From positions 1 through 8,161 of the forward strand of contig DGLA01000004.1 of NCBI GenBank assembly GCA_002387205.1: a DNA stretch of 8,161 nucleotides, read 5' to 3'. Within the stretch, counting starts at the first letter, position 1. The number at the start of each line of letters is the position of its first letter. Under the pieces are notes generated by a model that saw nothing but the letters and a program-made list of their open reading frames with translations, did no database searches and was not told where the DNA came from. A program made the position numbers and the translations under genes. Source of the stretch: Stutzerimonas stutzeri (lineage in GTDB: Bacteria; Pseudomonadota; Gammaproteobacteria; Pseudomonadales; Pseudomonadaceae). This document shows, one piece after another, positions 1 through 6,806 of this stretch.

Positions 1-3000
1 CGTAAGCGGCACTGCCGAGCAGGGCGCCGTAGTCCCCGCCGACCCGGCCAATCTAGCCGCCGCTGACGGCGAAACCACCACAGCCTACCAGTGGCAAGGC
101 AAGGTCGAGGGAGAGTGGATTGACATTGGCGGTGAGACAGCTGCCCAGTTGGTTCTGCCAAACGCCCAACTGGTAGTCGGGATGGAAGTCCGCGTCGTAG
201 CGACCACCACCGATTCGCTGGGCGGCACCACCGTGTTTACCGGAGAAGCCCAGACCGTTGCCAACGTCGATGATGCCGCCACCGGCGAGCTGACCGTGAG
301 CGGCACTGCCGAGCAAGGCGCCGTACTCACTGCTGAACTGGCCAATGTAGTCGACGCTGACGGCGAAACCACCACAGCCTACCAGTGGCAAGTGCAAGTT
401 GAAGGCGAGTGGACCGATATCGACGGCGCGACCGCCGCTACGTTCGCCATACCTGACGACCAGAGCTTGGTCGGCCAGAGCGTCCGCGTTGTAGCGAGCA
501 CCACCGATGCGCTGAACGGCACCACCGAGTTCACCGGCGAAGCGCAGACCATTATCAACGTCAATGACGCACCGACGCTGGCCAATGCCATCGCCGACCA
601 GAGCGCGACCCAGGGTCAGCCCTTCAGCTTCACGGTCCCGGCCAATACGTTCGCCGATGCCGATGGCGAAACCCTGAGCTACACCGCCGCGCTGGTCGAT
701 ACCAGCGGCGAGCTGGTTGGCGATGGCTCTCTGCCGAGCTGGCTCAGCTTCGACGCCGAAACGGGTACCTTCAGCGGTACGCCGGCTGACGGCGACGTGG
801 GCGTGGTTAACGTCATGGTCACCGCTACCGACGGCAGCAGCGAGTCCGTCAGCGACATCTTCAGCCTGACCCAAATCGATGAGACCGCGCCTGAAGTACC
901 TGGCGTGTCCTTGCTGGAAACCGACGACACCGGCTTCGCTGGCGACCTGGTCACCAACAAGACGGCCGTTACCCTGAATGTCGGCGGTATTGAAGCAGGC
1001 GGTCGCGCCTGGCTCGACAAGGATGGCAACGGTACCTACGACGCTGGCGTCGACAGGCTCGCCGTAGACGGTGCCATCAGCGTCAATAACCTGGTGATCG
1101 GCGGCAATACGCTCAAGGTGATCAGCGAAGACGCTTCTGGCAACACCAGCAGCAGCACCATCACCGTAGTGCGTGACACCGCCGCGCCGAACCGCGATGT
1201 TGAAACCCCGATCAGCGTAACCAGCGAGAAAGACGGCACTTACAGCGAAGGTGACACCATTACCGTGATGTTCGGTGAGGTTGTCCACGTCGAAACCCTG
1301 ACAAGTGGTTCGATCACGGTTGCCAACGGCCATCTCCTCGGCGATGGCGCTCAGCTCGTTGCCGTATCGCCTGATGCAAATGGCTATTCGAATACCTTCC
1401 AGATCGTTCTCGGGACCGGGACCACGCTGGTTGCGGCTGACACTATCAGCTTCGCCAGCGGCGATGTCGTGGATATCGCCGGCAACATGGCCATCGGCAG
1501 TGTCGCCTTCACCCTGCCGGCCATCGCTGACGAAATCGATCCGGTCTTCACCTCCGAGGCGACAGCCGCGGCCGATGAGAACCAGAACGTGCTGTACACC
1601 GCGGCCGCCACCGATGCGACCGGTGTCACCTACAGCCTGCAGTCGGGCAACGAGGATGACGCCAGCCTGCTGAACATCGACGGTATGACCGGCGTGGTCA
1701 CCCTGAAGGACGGCAATCTCAACTACGAAGGTGATCCTGCTAAGACCAGCTACAGCTTCACCGTTGTGGCGACCGATGCGTCCAGCAACCAAACCACCCA
1801 GGCTGTCACGGTCAGCGTCAGCGACCTGGATGAAGTGGCGCCGGCGTTCACATCGGGTGACACAGCCACGATTGCTGAAAACAGCAACCCTGACGGTGAC
1901 ACAGTTGTCTATACCGCGCAGGCCACGGATCTGGTCGAGTCAAGCGGTGCGGTCACCTTCAGTCTGAAAGCTGACAACAATGACGACGCGGCCAGCTTCA
2001 GCATTAATGCGCAAACGGGTGAAGTTACCCTGACCGTAAACCCGGACTTCGAAACCAAGCCCACCTACAGCTTCACCGTAGTAGCGACCGACGGGACCAA
2101 CTCGTCTGAGCAGACCGTGACGCTGGCCATCACCGACGTCGACGACACGGCACCTGCGAAGCCGGTGATCGCGCTCGTTGCGGATACGGGGGTGAACGAA
2201 GCGGCTGGCGCCGAGATCAGTTCGAATGCAGCCATCGAACTGAGCAATCACGAGTCCGGCGCGACCATCGAGTACAGCCTGGATGGTGGTCAGAACTGGC
2301 TTGACGCGCAGGGGTACGCCTTGGCGACCGCCAGCGATGGCGAGTACAGCGTTGTCGTTCGGCAGACCGACGCAGCGAGCAATATCTCCGAAGTGTCCGA
2401 TGCGCTGACCTTTACCCGCGATACCACCGGGGCGACGAGCGCGGCGGAGAGCCCGATTGTCGCTAGCGGGGCGACGGCAGTCGCCGGTGTCTATCAGGCG
2501 GGCAGCCAGTTCACACTGACCTTCAGCGAAGCGGTTTACGATGTCGCTATTCAGAATTTCATCGATAACATCCCCGATGCTGCGGTGATTTTTGGTACCG
2601 GTTATTCGATCCAGGGCGTCGCTCCTGTAAATGGCTATGCGAGCAGCTTTACCCTGACGCTGGGAACGACTCCGACTCTGCGCGAAGGCGACCTGGTGTC
2701 CTTCACTAGCGGCAATGTCCTTGACATTGCCGGCAACGCGGCAACGGATAGCGTTAGCTTCGAAATGCCCGATGTCACTCCGCCGACCTTCTCGTCGTCC
2801 TCTGTCGCCGATGGCGGTAGCAGCACTTCGCTCGATGGCAGCATCGACCTGACCTTCGGTGAGGCAATTTCTGCCGAGCAGTCCAACTTCGATAGCGTCA
2901 CGCTGCTGGATGGCAATAGCAATGCGGTTGAGGTGACGGTAACGGTCGACGAGAACGATCCGACGATCGTGCATATCACCCCGGTTGCGCCGCTGGATCT

Positions 3001-6000
3001 GGCCGGCGAGTACACCCTGAGCTGGGGCGCCGATGCCTTTGCCGATGCGACCGGCAATGCGGCGGCGGCCAGTGCTGGCGATGGTATTCAGTTCAGCGCC
3101 AGCGGCGATTACACCGGCACCGTAGCGGAAGTCAACGCGCTCACACCTGAGCAGATGGACGCCGCCACCAGCCTGACCGTGCAGGACTCGGCTGCAAACC
3201 TCAGCAGTGCCGACTTCACCGCCGGCAACCTGGCCTTCGCCGTGCCTGGCGCGGCGGAGCGGACCATCACCATTGACACCAACGATGTGGCGAATGCGGG
3301 AACGGCTGGGCGCTATGTCACCGTCACCGTAGGTAATCTGGCCCCTGTCAGCGTTGCGATCGGTCAGGGCTCCAGCGCTGACGAGGTTGCCCAGGCCATT
3401 GCCGACGCCCTGATCGGCCTCGACGGTGGCGATAACCTGGATGGCTCTACCGTCACGGTCAGCAACGGCGTTGTGACGCTGGCGGCTAGCCTCGACCTCG
3501 GTAAGGCCGCTATCAGCGTGGAATATGCTGAGGTAGTGAGCGGCGGTCTGATTGCTGGCACGACTTCCGGCGCTGATGCCCCATGGGGTGCTGGTAGTGA
3601 AACGAATGCTCGGGTCATCCACATTGACGACATCGACATAGTGGCCGGTCATACGGTGACGATCTCTGTCCCAACCCTTGGAGCCCCGGTTTCTGTAACC
3701 ATCGGCGTCGGCATGACGAGCAACGATGTGGCGTTGGCCCTAGAGGCGGCATTCGAGAATGCTTTCCTGCTCGATCCAGCGGCGATAAGCGTACTCAATG
3801 GTGAGATCACCCTGAATAGCAGCATTGGTGCTGGTAACGACGACATTCCCGTGTCCTTCAACGGGACGACTTCAGGTGCTGCAGTCGGGAACACCGCCTC
3901 GACCGCCAACACCGTTGACCCCACGTCGAAGATCGGCACCATCACCCTGGCCGATGGCGAAACCGCCAATGCCTACCTGCAGATCGCCGATCTCGCCGGC
4001 CGCACGCTGGTGCTGGACAATGATGGTGTCACCGGGCTGTTCGTGGTGCAGGACAGCGTCACTGCGCTCAACGGTCACTTGATTGATCTACTCGGCATTA
4101 CCGGTATCGATAGCGTCGAAGTCAGCGACACGCCCGCGGCCATCTTCACGGGTGACGTTCTGTCGACTGATTTCTTGGCCGTACAGGCGCAGTACCCCCT
4201 TGCTGGTGTGACTGTGACCACCGACCCGATCAACCTCGCTCAGGTGCAGGCGCTGTCTGCCGCGACGCAAGACGAGGCAAACGGGGGTACGCCTTCGGCG
4301 CTGACCTACAACATCACCGATAGCGCAGCCCAGCTGCTGGCCGCCGATGAGTCCGCTGTAGAGCTGATCAACGCCGCTGGCGATGCCGATGTCTCCGATG
4401 AGAACGTTGGCGCGCTGACCTACGAGCAACTGACGGCTCTCTACAGCCTGATCGACGAAAACAGCGAAGGCCACGATCAGACGTTGACCTACAGCCTCAC
4501 TGCCAGCAGTGCTCAGGTGTTCGCAGGCAATGAGCTGGCCACAGGCGACATCCTCGCTGACTACCTGCCGAACGCGTCCAGCATCACGGTGGAAGGTGCG
4601 ACGGTTGCTGCCATCGAAGCCATAGCAGGGGATGTCGGTATTGCCGAGGTCCAGACCATCGACGTCACGCCAGCTAATGGCGGCGAATACCGCCTGACTG
4701 TCGGTGCCACCACGCTGCGTACCGACGTGCTCGACGATGATGCCACCCTCGAGGAGCTGGTCGCGGCGCTGCAGCAGTCCGGGAACTACGGCGCTGCCGG
4801 CTTCACCATCGCTGCCGGCGATGACAACGGCCGTCAATTCCTTGAGCTAACCTGGACCGCCACGGGCGCCCAGGCTGAACTGGCACAGCTGACCACCCTT
4901 AACTCGCTCAACCTGGTACAAGCTGAAGCGTTGCAGGCCAAGGTGGCCGAGGCTGGAGACGACCTGACCACGGCCGTATACGACCTCAAGCTCACCGCCG
5001 CCGAACTGACCGCAGCCTATGACGATGTCGATAAGCGAGTTCTGCTCAACGGTGCGCGTGATATCACCGTCACCGACAGCATGACGGTCGAGCAGGCGGG
5101 TTACTTCACCAATATTGCCAATGGCGGTATGGCGATCTTCGATATCACCGACACGGCGGCGAACCTGGCCAGCGCTTCGGCAATCATCGAGGGTGCTCGG
5201 GATCTGGAATCGACGACTATCGCCAATGCCAGCCAGGCCCAGGCAATCTACGCCGATCGTGGTGATTCCGGCACGCTTGCCTACAGCGTCACCGATTCCA
5301 TTAGCAATCTGGTCGGTGCCAGTGCAGGTGCCATGAGCGCGGCGGGCGATATCGTCTCGACGGGCTATTGGACATCGGTTTCGCAGGCGCAAACGGTTCT
5401 CGGCTTCGATAACGCCGGCTATGTCGAGTTTCAAGGCGTCATTCAGGATGGTGTTGTCAGTCTCAATGCTTTCATCGATGCCAACGGTGCTGGCGAAGAA
5501 GGCGAAACGGAGGGCCTGCGTCCTTACACCTACTACGTGCGCGACTCGGCTGCGAACATCAGTGCCGCCGCTGCAGATGCTGGTGAGTCTTCTACTACGA
5601 CTCAGCACGTGCTACTCGATGCCGATCAGATCATCGTCAATGGTACTGCGACGTATGACCAAGCAGCCGTGTTGGTCAACAACCTCCATACCGCCGAGCC
5701 GAGTCTGCTGACCGATGACAAGGTGAGCTACAGCATCAGCGATACGGTGGCCAACCTGGGCAATGATCGCAATTGGCTGAACGGCGACGCTGCGGCGAAC
5801 GATTTCAACCGCGCCACCAGCTTCGTCGATTATCTATATGTCAACGACAGCGCGTCGAATATCGCCGCGGCGCAGAACGCCAATGGCGTGATTGATGGCG
5901 GCGATCGCGAGGTCTTCCAGCGTATGGATCAGGTCGGCTACGGCGGTATTACCGCCAGCGGTTCCGACGGCAACCAGACCATTGCCGGTTCCAAGTGGAG

Positions 6001-6634
6001 CGACAACCTGAATGGTGGTGAAGGCAACGACACCCTGTTCGGTAACGCGGGCAACGATACCCTGATTGGAGGGAACGGTAACGACACCCTTTATGGGGGC
6101 GACGGCCGCGACACCATTTACGCGGGTACCGGTGCAGGTATGGGTACCGGGACGAGCGACGCCGGTATTTCCAACTGGGTCTCTGGTGGCAATGGAGGTG
6201 ATAACCTGATCGGCAGCGGTACGACTGGTTTCTATGATCGTGATCAGTTTATCTATGCCGGCAGCACCAAGGCTGCGCTGGTTGCCGAGTCGGGAACCTT
6301 CACGACAACTCGCGACTACATAAGCAACATGGGTTACGGCGATTCCATCGAGTTCTCCAGCGTGGACAACAGTAATATCTTCTTCCAGGGCACGTCCAAC
6401 AACGTGGCCAACGCAGTGGAAGCAGGTACGCTGGCATTGGCGGTCAGCTATGACCGCAATGTGCAAGTCGCCAACTGGAATGACTCGGGCCTGGTGACTG
6501 CAACGAAGGTGAACATCGACATTGCCAACGCTACAACAGGCCAGTTCGACGGTGTTGCCGATATGAGCATCATCATTGTCGGAACGAACATGGACATTAA
6601 CTGGGACGGTAATTCGCTGGTTTACGGCGCCTGA
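1..6634 (+). CDS. Giant RTX-type modular surface adhesin / biofilm-associated protein, 5' partial
   Basis: This is the C-terminal 2,210 residues of a very large repeat protein. The frame is open from base 2 (first full codon) to the TGA at 6632-6634. The ATG at 149 is not the start, because the upstream in-frame sequence is a homologous copy of the repeat that follows. Visible modules, in window residue numbers, are: YQW Ig-like repeats 1-189; CADG-like 190-292; Ig-like 293-397; FSEAV/DIAGN Ig-like 398-512; cadherin-like 513-612 and 613-716; Ig-like 717-809; second FSEAV/DIAGN domain 810-923; SbsA/Big_5-like 924-1033; degenerate D-S-A-A-N-L repeats about 1034-1985; RTX nonapeptides 2003-2044; C-terminal tail to 2210. 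I saw no cysteine, and the protein is rich in D, T, A, G and V. Such proteins are exported by type I secretion using an uncleaved C-terminal signal, fold on outside calcium, and act in adhesion or biofilm. Adhesin is a class-level inference; ligand and N-terminal anchoring are not visible. An S-layer-like role is the alternative. Two terminators follow. Confidence 0.93.
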   Translation, partial: VSGTAEQGAVVPADPANLAAADGETTTAYQWQGKVEGEWIDIGGETAAQLVLPNAQLVVGMEVRVVATTTDSLGGTTVFTGEAQTVANVDDAATGELTVSGTAEQGAVLTAELANVVDADGETTTAYQWQVQVEGEWTDIDGATAATFAIPDDQSLVGQSVRVVASTTDALNGTTEFTGEAQTIINVNDAPTLANAIADQSATQGQPFSFTVPANTFADADGETLSYTAALVDTSGELVGDGSLPSWLSFDAETGTFSGTPADGDVGVVNVMVTATDGSSESVSDIFSLTQIDETAPEVPGVSLLETDDTGFAGDLVTNKTAVTLNVGGIEAGGRAWLDKDGNGTYDAGVDRLAVDGAISVNNLVIGGNTLKVISEDASGNTSSSTITVVRDTAAPNRDVETPISVTSEKDGTYSEGDTITVMFGEVVHVETLTSGSITVANGHLLGDGAQLVAVSPDANGYSNTFQIVLGTGTTLVAADTISFASGDVVDIAGNMAIGSVAFTLPAIADEIDPVFTSEATAAADENQNVLYTAAATDATGVTYSLQSGNEDDASLLNIDGMTGVVTLKDGNLNYEGDPAKTSYSFTVVATDASSNQTTQAVTVSVSDLDEVAPAFTSGDTATIAENSNPDGDTVVYTAQATDLVESSGAVTFSLKADNNDDAASFSINAQTGEVTLTVNPDFETKPTYSFTVVATDGTNSSEQTVTLAITDVDDTAPAKPVIALVADTGVNEAAGAEISSNAAIELSNHESGATIEYSLDGGQNWLDAQGYALATASDGEYSVVVRQTDAASNISEVSDALTFTRDTTGATSAAESPIVASGATAVAGVYQAGSQFTLTFSEAVYDVAIQNFIDNIPDAAVIFGTGYSIQGVAPVNGYASSFTLTLGTTPTLREGDLVSFTSGNVLDIAGNAATDSVSFEMPDVTPPTFSSSSVADGGSSTSLDGSIDLTFGEAISAEQSNFDSVTLLDGNSNAVEVTVTVDENDPTIVHITPVAPLDLAGEYTLSWGADAFADATGNAAAASAGDGIQFSASGDYTGTVAEVNALTPEQMDAATSLTVQDSAANLSSADFTAGNLAFAVPGAAERTITIDTNDVANAGTAGRYVTVTVGNLAPVSVAIGQGSSADEVAQAIADALIGLDGGDNLDGSTVTVSNGVVTLAASLDLGKAAISVEYAEVVSGGLIAGTTSGADAPWGAGSETNARVIHIDDIDIVAGHTVTISVPTLGAPVSVTIGVGMTSNDVALALEAAFENAFLLDPAAISVLNGEITLNSSIGAGNDDIPVSFNGTTSGAAVGNTASTANTVDPTSKIGTITLADGETANAYLQIADLAGRTLVLDNDGVTGLFVVQDSVTALNGHLIDLLGITGIDSVEVSDTPAAIFTGDVLSTDFLAVQAQYPLAGVTVTTDPINLAQVQALSAATQDEANGGTPSALTYNITDSAAQLLAADESAVELINAAGDADVSDENVGALTYEQLTALYSLIDENSEGHDQTLTYSLTASSAQVFAGNELATGDILADYLPNASSITVEGATVAAIEAIAGDVGIAEVQTIDVTPANGGEYRLTVGATTLRTDVLDDDATLEELVAALQQSGNYGAAGFTIAAGDDNGRQFLELTWTATGAQAELAQLTTLNSLNLVQAEALQAKVAEAGDDLTTAVYDLKLTAAELTAAYDDVDKRVLLNGARDITVTDSMTVEQAGYFTNIANGGMAIFDITDTAANLASASAIIEGARDLESTTIANASQAQAIYADRGDSGTLAYSVTDSISNLVGASAGAMSAAGDIVSTGYWTSVSQAQTVLGFDNAGYVEFQGVIQDGVVSLNAFIDANGAGEEGETEGLRPYTYYVRDSAANISAAAADAGESSTTTQHVLLDADQIIVNGTATYDQAAVLVNNLHTAEPSLLTDDKVSYSISDTVANLGNDRNWLNGDAAANDFNRATSFVDYLYVNDSASNIAAAQNANGVIDGGDREVFQRMDQVGYGGITASGSDGNQTIAGSKWSDNLNGGEGNDTLFGNAGNDTLIGGNGNDTLYGGDGRDTIYAGTGAGMGTGTSDAGISNWVSGGNGGDNLIGSGTTGFYDRDQFIYAGSTKAALVAESGTFTTTRDYISNMGYGDSIEFSSVDNSNIFFQGTSNNVANAVEAGTLALAVSYDRNVQVANWNDSGLVTATKVNIDIANATTGQFDGVADMSIIIVGTNMDINWDGNSLVYGA
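2..568 (+). repeat. Two tandem Ig-like 'YQW' repeats (294-bp period)
   Basis: Copy 1 (2-295, residues 1-98) and copy 2 (296-568, residues 99-189) both begin VSGTAEQGAV. Both contain DADGETTTAYQWQ or a close variant (copy 1 has AADGETTTAYQWQ), then EGEW.DI.G.TAA, then VRVVA.TTD.L.GTT.FTGEAQT. The second copy runs into NVNDAPT instead of another VSGTA, so it is the last of the array. The array probably continues upstream of the window. At the DNA level, bases 61-98 and 355-392 are identical over 38 bases, exactly 294 bases apart, which suggests recent duplication or gene conversion. Repeats of this YQW Ig-like style are frequent in the stalks of giant type I-secreted adhesins. Confidence 0.9.
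569..877 (+). other. Dystroglycan-type cadherin-like (CADG / putative Ig) domain
   Basis: Residues 190-292 of the giant protein carry the usual signature of this family. It opens with APTLANAIADQ, followed by FADADGETLSYTA, then PSWLSFDAETGTFSGTP, then VTATDGSSESVSD. The P-x-W-L-x-F-D...T-G-T-F-S-G-T-P block is diagnostic of CADG-like beta-sandwich domains. Such domains act as stalk spacers in bacterial surface proteins and are often calcium-stabilised. Confidence 0.85.
878..1192 (+). other. Bacterial Ig-like domain
   Basis: Residues 293-397 start DETAPEVPGVSLLETDDTG and end with SEDASGNTSSSTITVVRDT. The S/T-D-x-A-G-N-x-S end and the DT-APxxP boundary are typical of the bacterial Ig-like spacers of large adhesins. 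It contains a small acidic loop, LDKDGNGTYDAGVD, which resembles a calcium-binding DxDGNGxxD loop of the dockerin/EF-hand kind. The domain family is judged by motif only. Confidence 0.7.
1193..1537 (+). other. Ig-like domain with FSEAV / DIAGN signature, copy 1
   Basis: Residues 398-512 contain YSEGDTITVMFGEVVHV, then YSNTFQIVLGTGTTLVAADT, then FASGDVVDIAGNMA. The same order of motifs occurs in the domain at 2429-2770. The pattern (YxxGDxITVxFxExV... LGT... SGxVxDIAGN) matches a known class of Ig-like spacers in cyanobacterial and proteobacterial giant surface proteins. The exact family name needs a profile search. Confidence 0.65.
1538..2149 (+). repeat. Two tandem cadherin-like domains
   Basis: Unit 1 covers 1538-1837 (residues 513-612) and unit 2 covers 1838-2149 (residues 613-716). 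Each begins PxFTS.....A.EN, carries YTA.ATD, then a turn of type DG.TG.VTL or NAQTGEVTL, then the shared block SYSFTVVATD or TYSFTVVATD. They end VSDLDEVAP and ITDVDDTAP. The E-N, D-x-D/E and A-T-D acidic positions correspond to the inter-domain calcium sites of cadherin repeats. The units probably rigidify the stalk in the presence of calcium. Confidence 0.85.
2150..2428 (+). other. Bacterial Ig-like domain
   Basis: Residues 717-809 contain AKPVIALVADTG, then ATIEYSLDGGQNW, then GEYSVVVRQTDAASNIS. The boundary strand is LTFTRDTTGA. The 'YSLDGG.NW' and 'VRQTDAAGNxS' blocks are standard in Ig-like spacer domains of type I-secreted adhesins. It has the same inter-domain position as the Ig-like domain at 878-1192, each being followed directly by an FSEAV/DIAGN domain. 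Confidence 0.75.
2429..2770 (+). other. Ig-like domain with FSEAV / DIAGN signature, copy 2
   Basis: Residues 810-923 contain YQAGSQFTLTFSEAVYDV, then YASSFTLTLGTTPTLREGD, then FTSGNVLDIAGNAATDSVSF. It is a diverged copy of the module at 1193-1537. The pair Ig-like plus FSEAV/DIAGN thus occurs twice, separated by two cadherin-like domains, which points to duplication of a two-domain block. Confidence 0.68.
2771..3100 (+). other. SbsA / Big_5-like Ig domain
   Basis: Residues 924-1033 run DVTPPTFSSSSVADGGSS, LDGSIDLTFGEAI, then IVHITPVAPLDLAGEYTLSW and FADATGNAAA. The order 'DLTFxExI... V.ITP...L..xxxYTL....FADATGNA' fits the Ig-like domain first described in S-layer protein SbsA (Big_5 style). 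It is the last recognisable Ig-like spacer before the degenerate C-terminal repeats. Confidence 0.65.
3260..3877 (+). repeat. Two copies of an inserted beta-alpha domain (VTV..L.PVSVxIG type)
   Basis: Copy 1 (3260-3571, residues 1087-1190) has RTITIDTNDVANAG, YVTVTVGNLAPVSVAIG, SSADEVAQAIADAL, VSNGVVTLAAS and ends GTTSG. Copy 2 (3611-3877, residues 1204-1292) has RVIHIDDIDIVAG, HTVTISVPTLGAPVSVTIG, TSNDVALALEAAF, VLNGEITLNSS and ends GTTSG. The plan is strand, strand pair, a helix of 'D-V/E-V-A-x-A-L' type, then 'NG-x-I/V-T-L'. This layout resembles the small 'AGxxYxVTVxG...VAxAL' domain found in many giant and phage-tail-like proteins. A third, more distant copy lies at 4649-4879. Confidence 0.7.
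4649..4879 (+). repeat. Third, diverged copy of the inserted beta-alpha domain
   Basis: Residues 1550-1626 contain VQTIDVTPANGGEYRLTVG, then DDDATLEELVAALQQS, then AAGFTIAAGDDNGRQFLELTW. Strand, helix and strand follow in the same order as the pair at 3260-3877. It sits in the long gap between the third and fourth D-S-A-A-N-L motifs, so this domain type is inserted into the repeat region at two separate places. Confidence 0.6.
6008..6133 (+). repeat. RTX calcium-binding nonapeptide repeats
   Basis: Residues 2003-2044 hold four consecutive GGxGxDxLx-type units: LNGGEGND, TLFGNAGND, TLIGGNGND and TLYGGDGRD, followed by TIYAGTG. A partial extra unit, SGGNGGDNLIGSG, follows at 6182-6220. These nonapeptides form a parallel beta-roll that binds calcium once the protein is outside the cell, and they mark type I secretion substrates. 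The block is short for so large a protein, which fits an adhesin rather than a toxin or protease. Confidence 0.95.
6221..6631 (+). other. C-terminal tail with putative type I secretion signal
   Basis: Residues 2074-2210 contain DRDQFIYAGSTKAALV, then TTTRDYISNMGYGDSIEFSSVD, which parallels the 'D.I.DF..GD.IDFSS' block that usually follows RTX repeats. The last residues are rich in hydrophobic and small residues with an acidic or asparagine spacing (MSIIIVGTNMDINWDGNSLV) and end YGA. Type I secretion signals are uncleaved and poorly conserved, so the assignment rests on position and composition. Confidence 0.6.
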
Positions 6635-6660
6635 ACCGTGAGGGCATGGACGCCCAAAGA

Positions 6661-6690
6661 AAGCCGGCCCGTGAGGGCCGGCTTGCCTTA
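6661..6690 (+). terminator. Hairpin terminator 1 after the giant gene
   Basis: There is a perfect 10-bp inverted repeat, AAGCCGGCCC / GGGCCGGCTT (6661-6670 and 6675-6684), with a GTGA loop. It lies 26 bases after the stop codon, with AAAGA just upstream and CTTGCCTT across its 3' end. The stem is very strong but the T run is broken, so termination alone may be partial. Confidence 0.75.
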
Positions 6691-6712
6691 GAGCAGATCC
6701 GCTGCGAACCTG

Positions 6713-6738
6713 AACCCCACCTTTCGGTGGGGTTTTTT
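6713..6738 (+). terminator. Rho-independent terminator 2
   Basis: A perfect 9-bp stem AACCCCACC / GGTGGGGTT (6713-6721 and 6726-6734) with a TTTC loop is followed directly by a run of six T (6733-6738). This is a textbook intrinsic terminator on the + strand. Being second in tandem it should end any transcript that passes the first hairpin, and so separate the two large genes transcriptionally. Confidence 0.9.
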
Positions 6739-6806
6739 ATTTCCGTAGAATCATTTCACGGCGGCACATACTGACCCGTCATGCTGCCAGCTGTAATGAT
6801 CGAAAG

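Larger units (their letters stand above)
3101..5956 (+). repeat. Degenerate bipartite repeat region (Q-A motif plus D-S-A-A-N-L motif)
   Basis: Nine copies of an 11-residue motif are visible. They are SLTVQDSAANL 3170-3202, TYNITDSAAQL 4304-4336, TYSLTASSAQV 4487-4519, VYDLKLTAAEL 4976-5008, IFDITDTAANL 5135-5167, AYSVTDSISNL 5279-5311, TYYVRDSAANI 5528-5560, SYSISDTVANL 5726-5758 and YLYVNDSASNI 5831-5863. The first eight are preceded by a second motif of the form (T/S/N)-x-x-Q-(A/hydrophobic)-x-x-(L/I), for example LTPEQMDA, INLAQVQAL, LTYEQLTAL, MTVEQAGYF, NASQAQAI, SVSQAQTVL and TYDQAAVL. Spacing between D-S-A-A-N-L motifs runs from 35 to 83 residues, except the first and third gaps, which hold inserted domains. 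Similar 'VxDTAANL' repeats occur in other giant RTX-like proteins. I know of no assigned function. Confidence 0.75.

Noticed and set aside
149..151. ATG as the start codon of the giant gene
   Set aside because: The frame is open upstream to the window edge, and residues 1-49 there are clearly homologous to residues 99-147. The ATG is internal.
53..1792. Long open frame of 579 codons on the - strand
   Set aside because: It lies wholly inside the giant gene. The translation is low-complexity (G, V, A, D, R rich) with no domain, and no ribosome site is evident. It arises from GC-rich, repetitive codon use on the other strand.
1940..3652. Long open frame of 570 codons on the - strand
   Set aside because: Same reason: an antisense shadow of the repeat protein, whose + frame has coherent cadherin and Ig-like motifs across the whole interval.
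1..6634. Assignment to a named adhesin such as LapA or BapA
   Set aside because: The N-terminal retention module and the neighbouring secretion genes are outside the window, and the visible C-terminal half does not single out one named protein.
6746..6751. TAGAAT as a -10 promoter box just after the second terminator
   Set aside because: The matching -35 position would fall inside the terminator stem (TTCGGT) and is a poor match, so I do not call a promoter.
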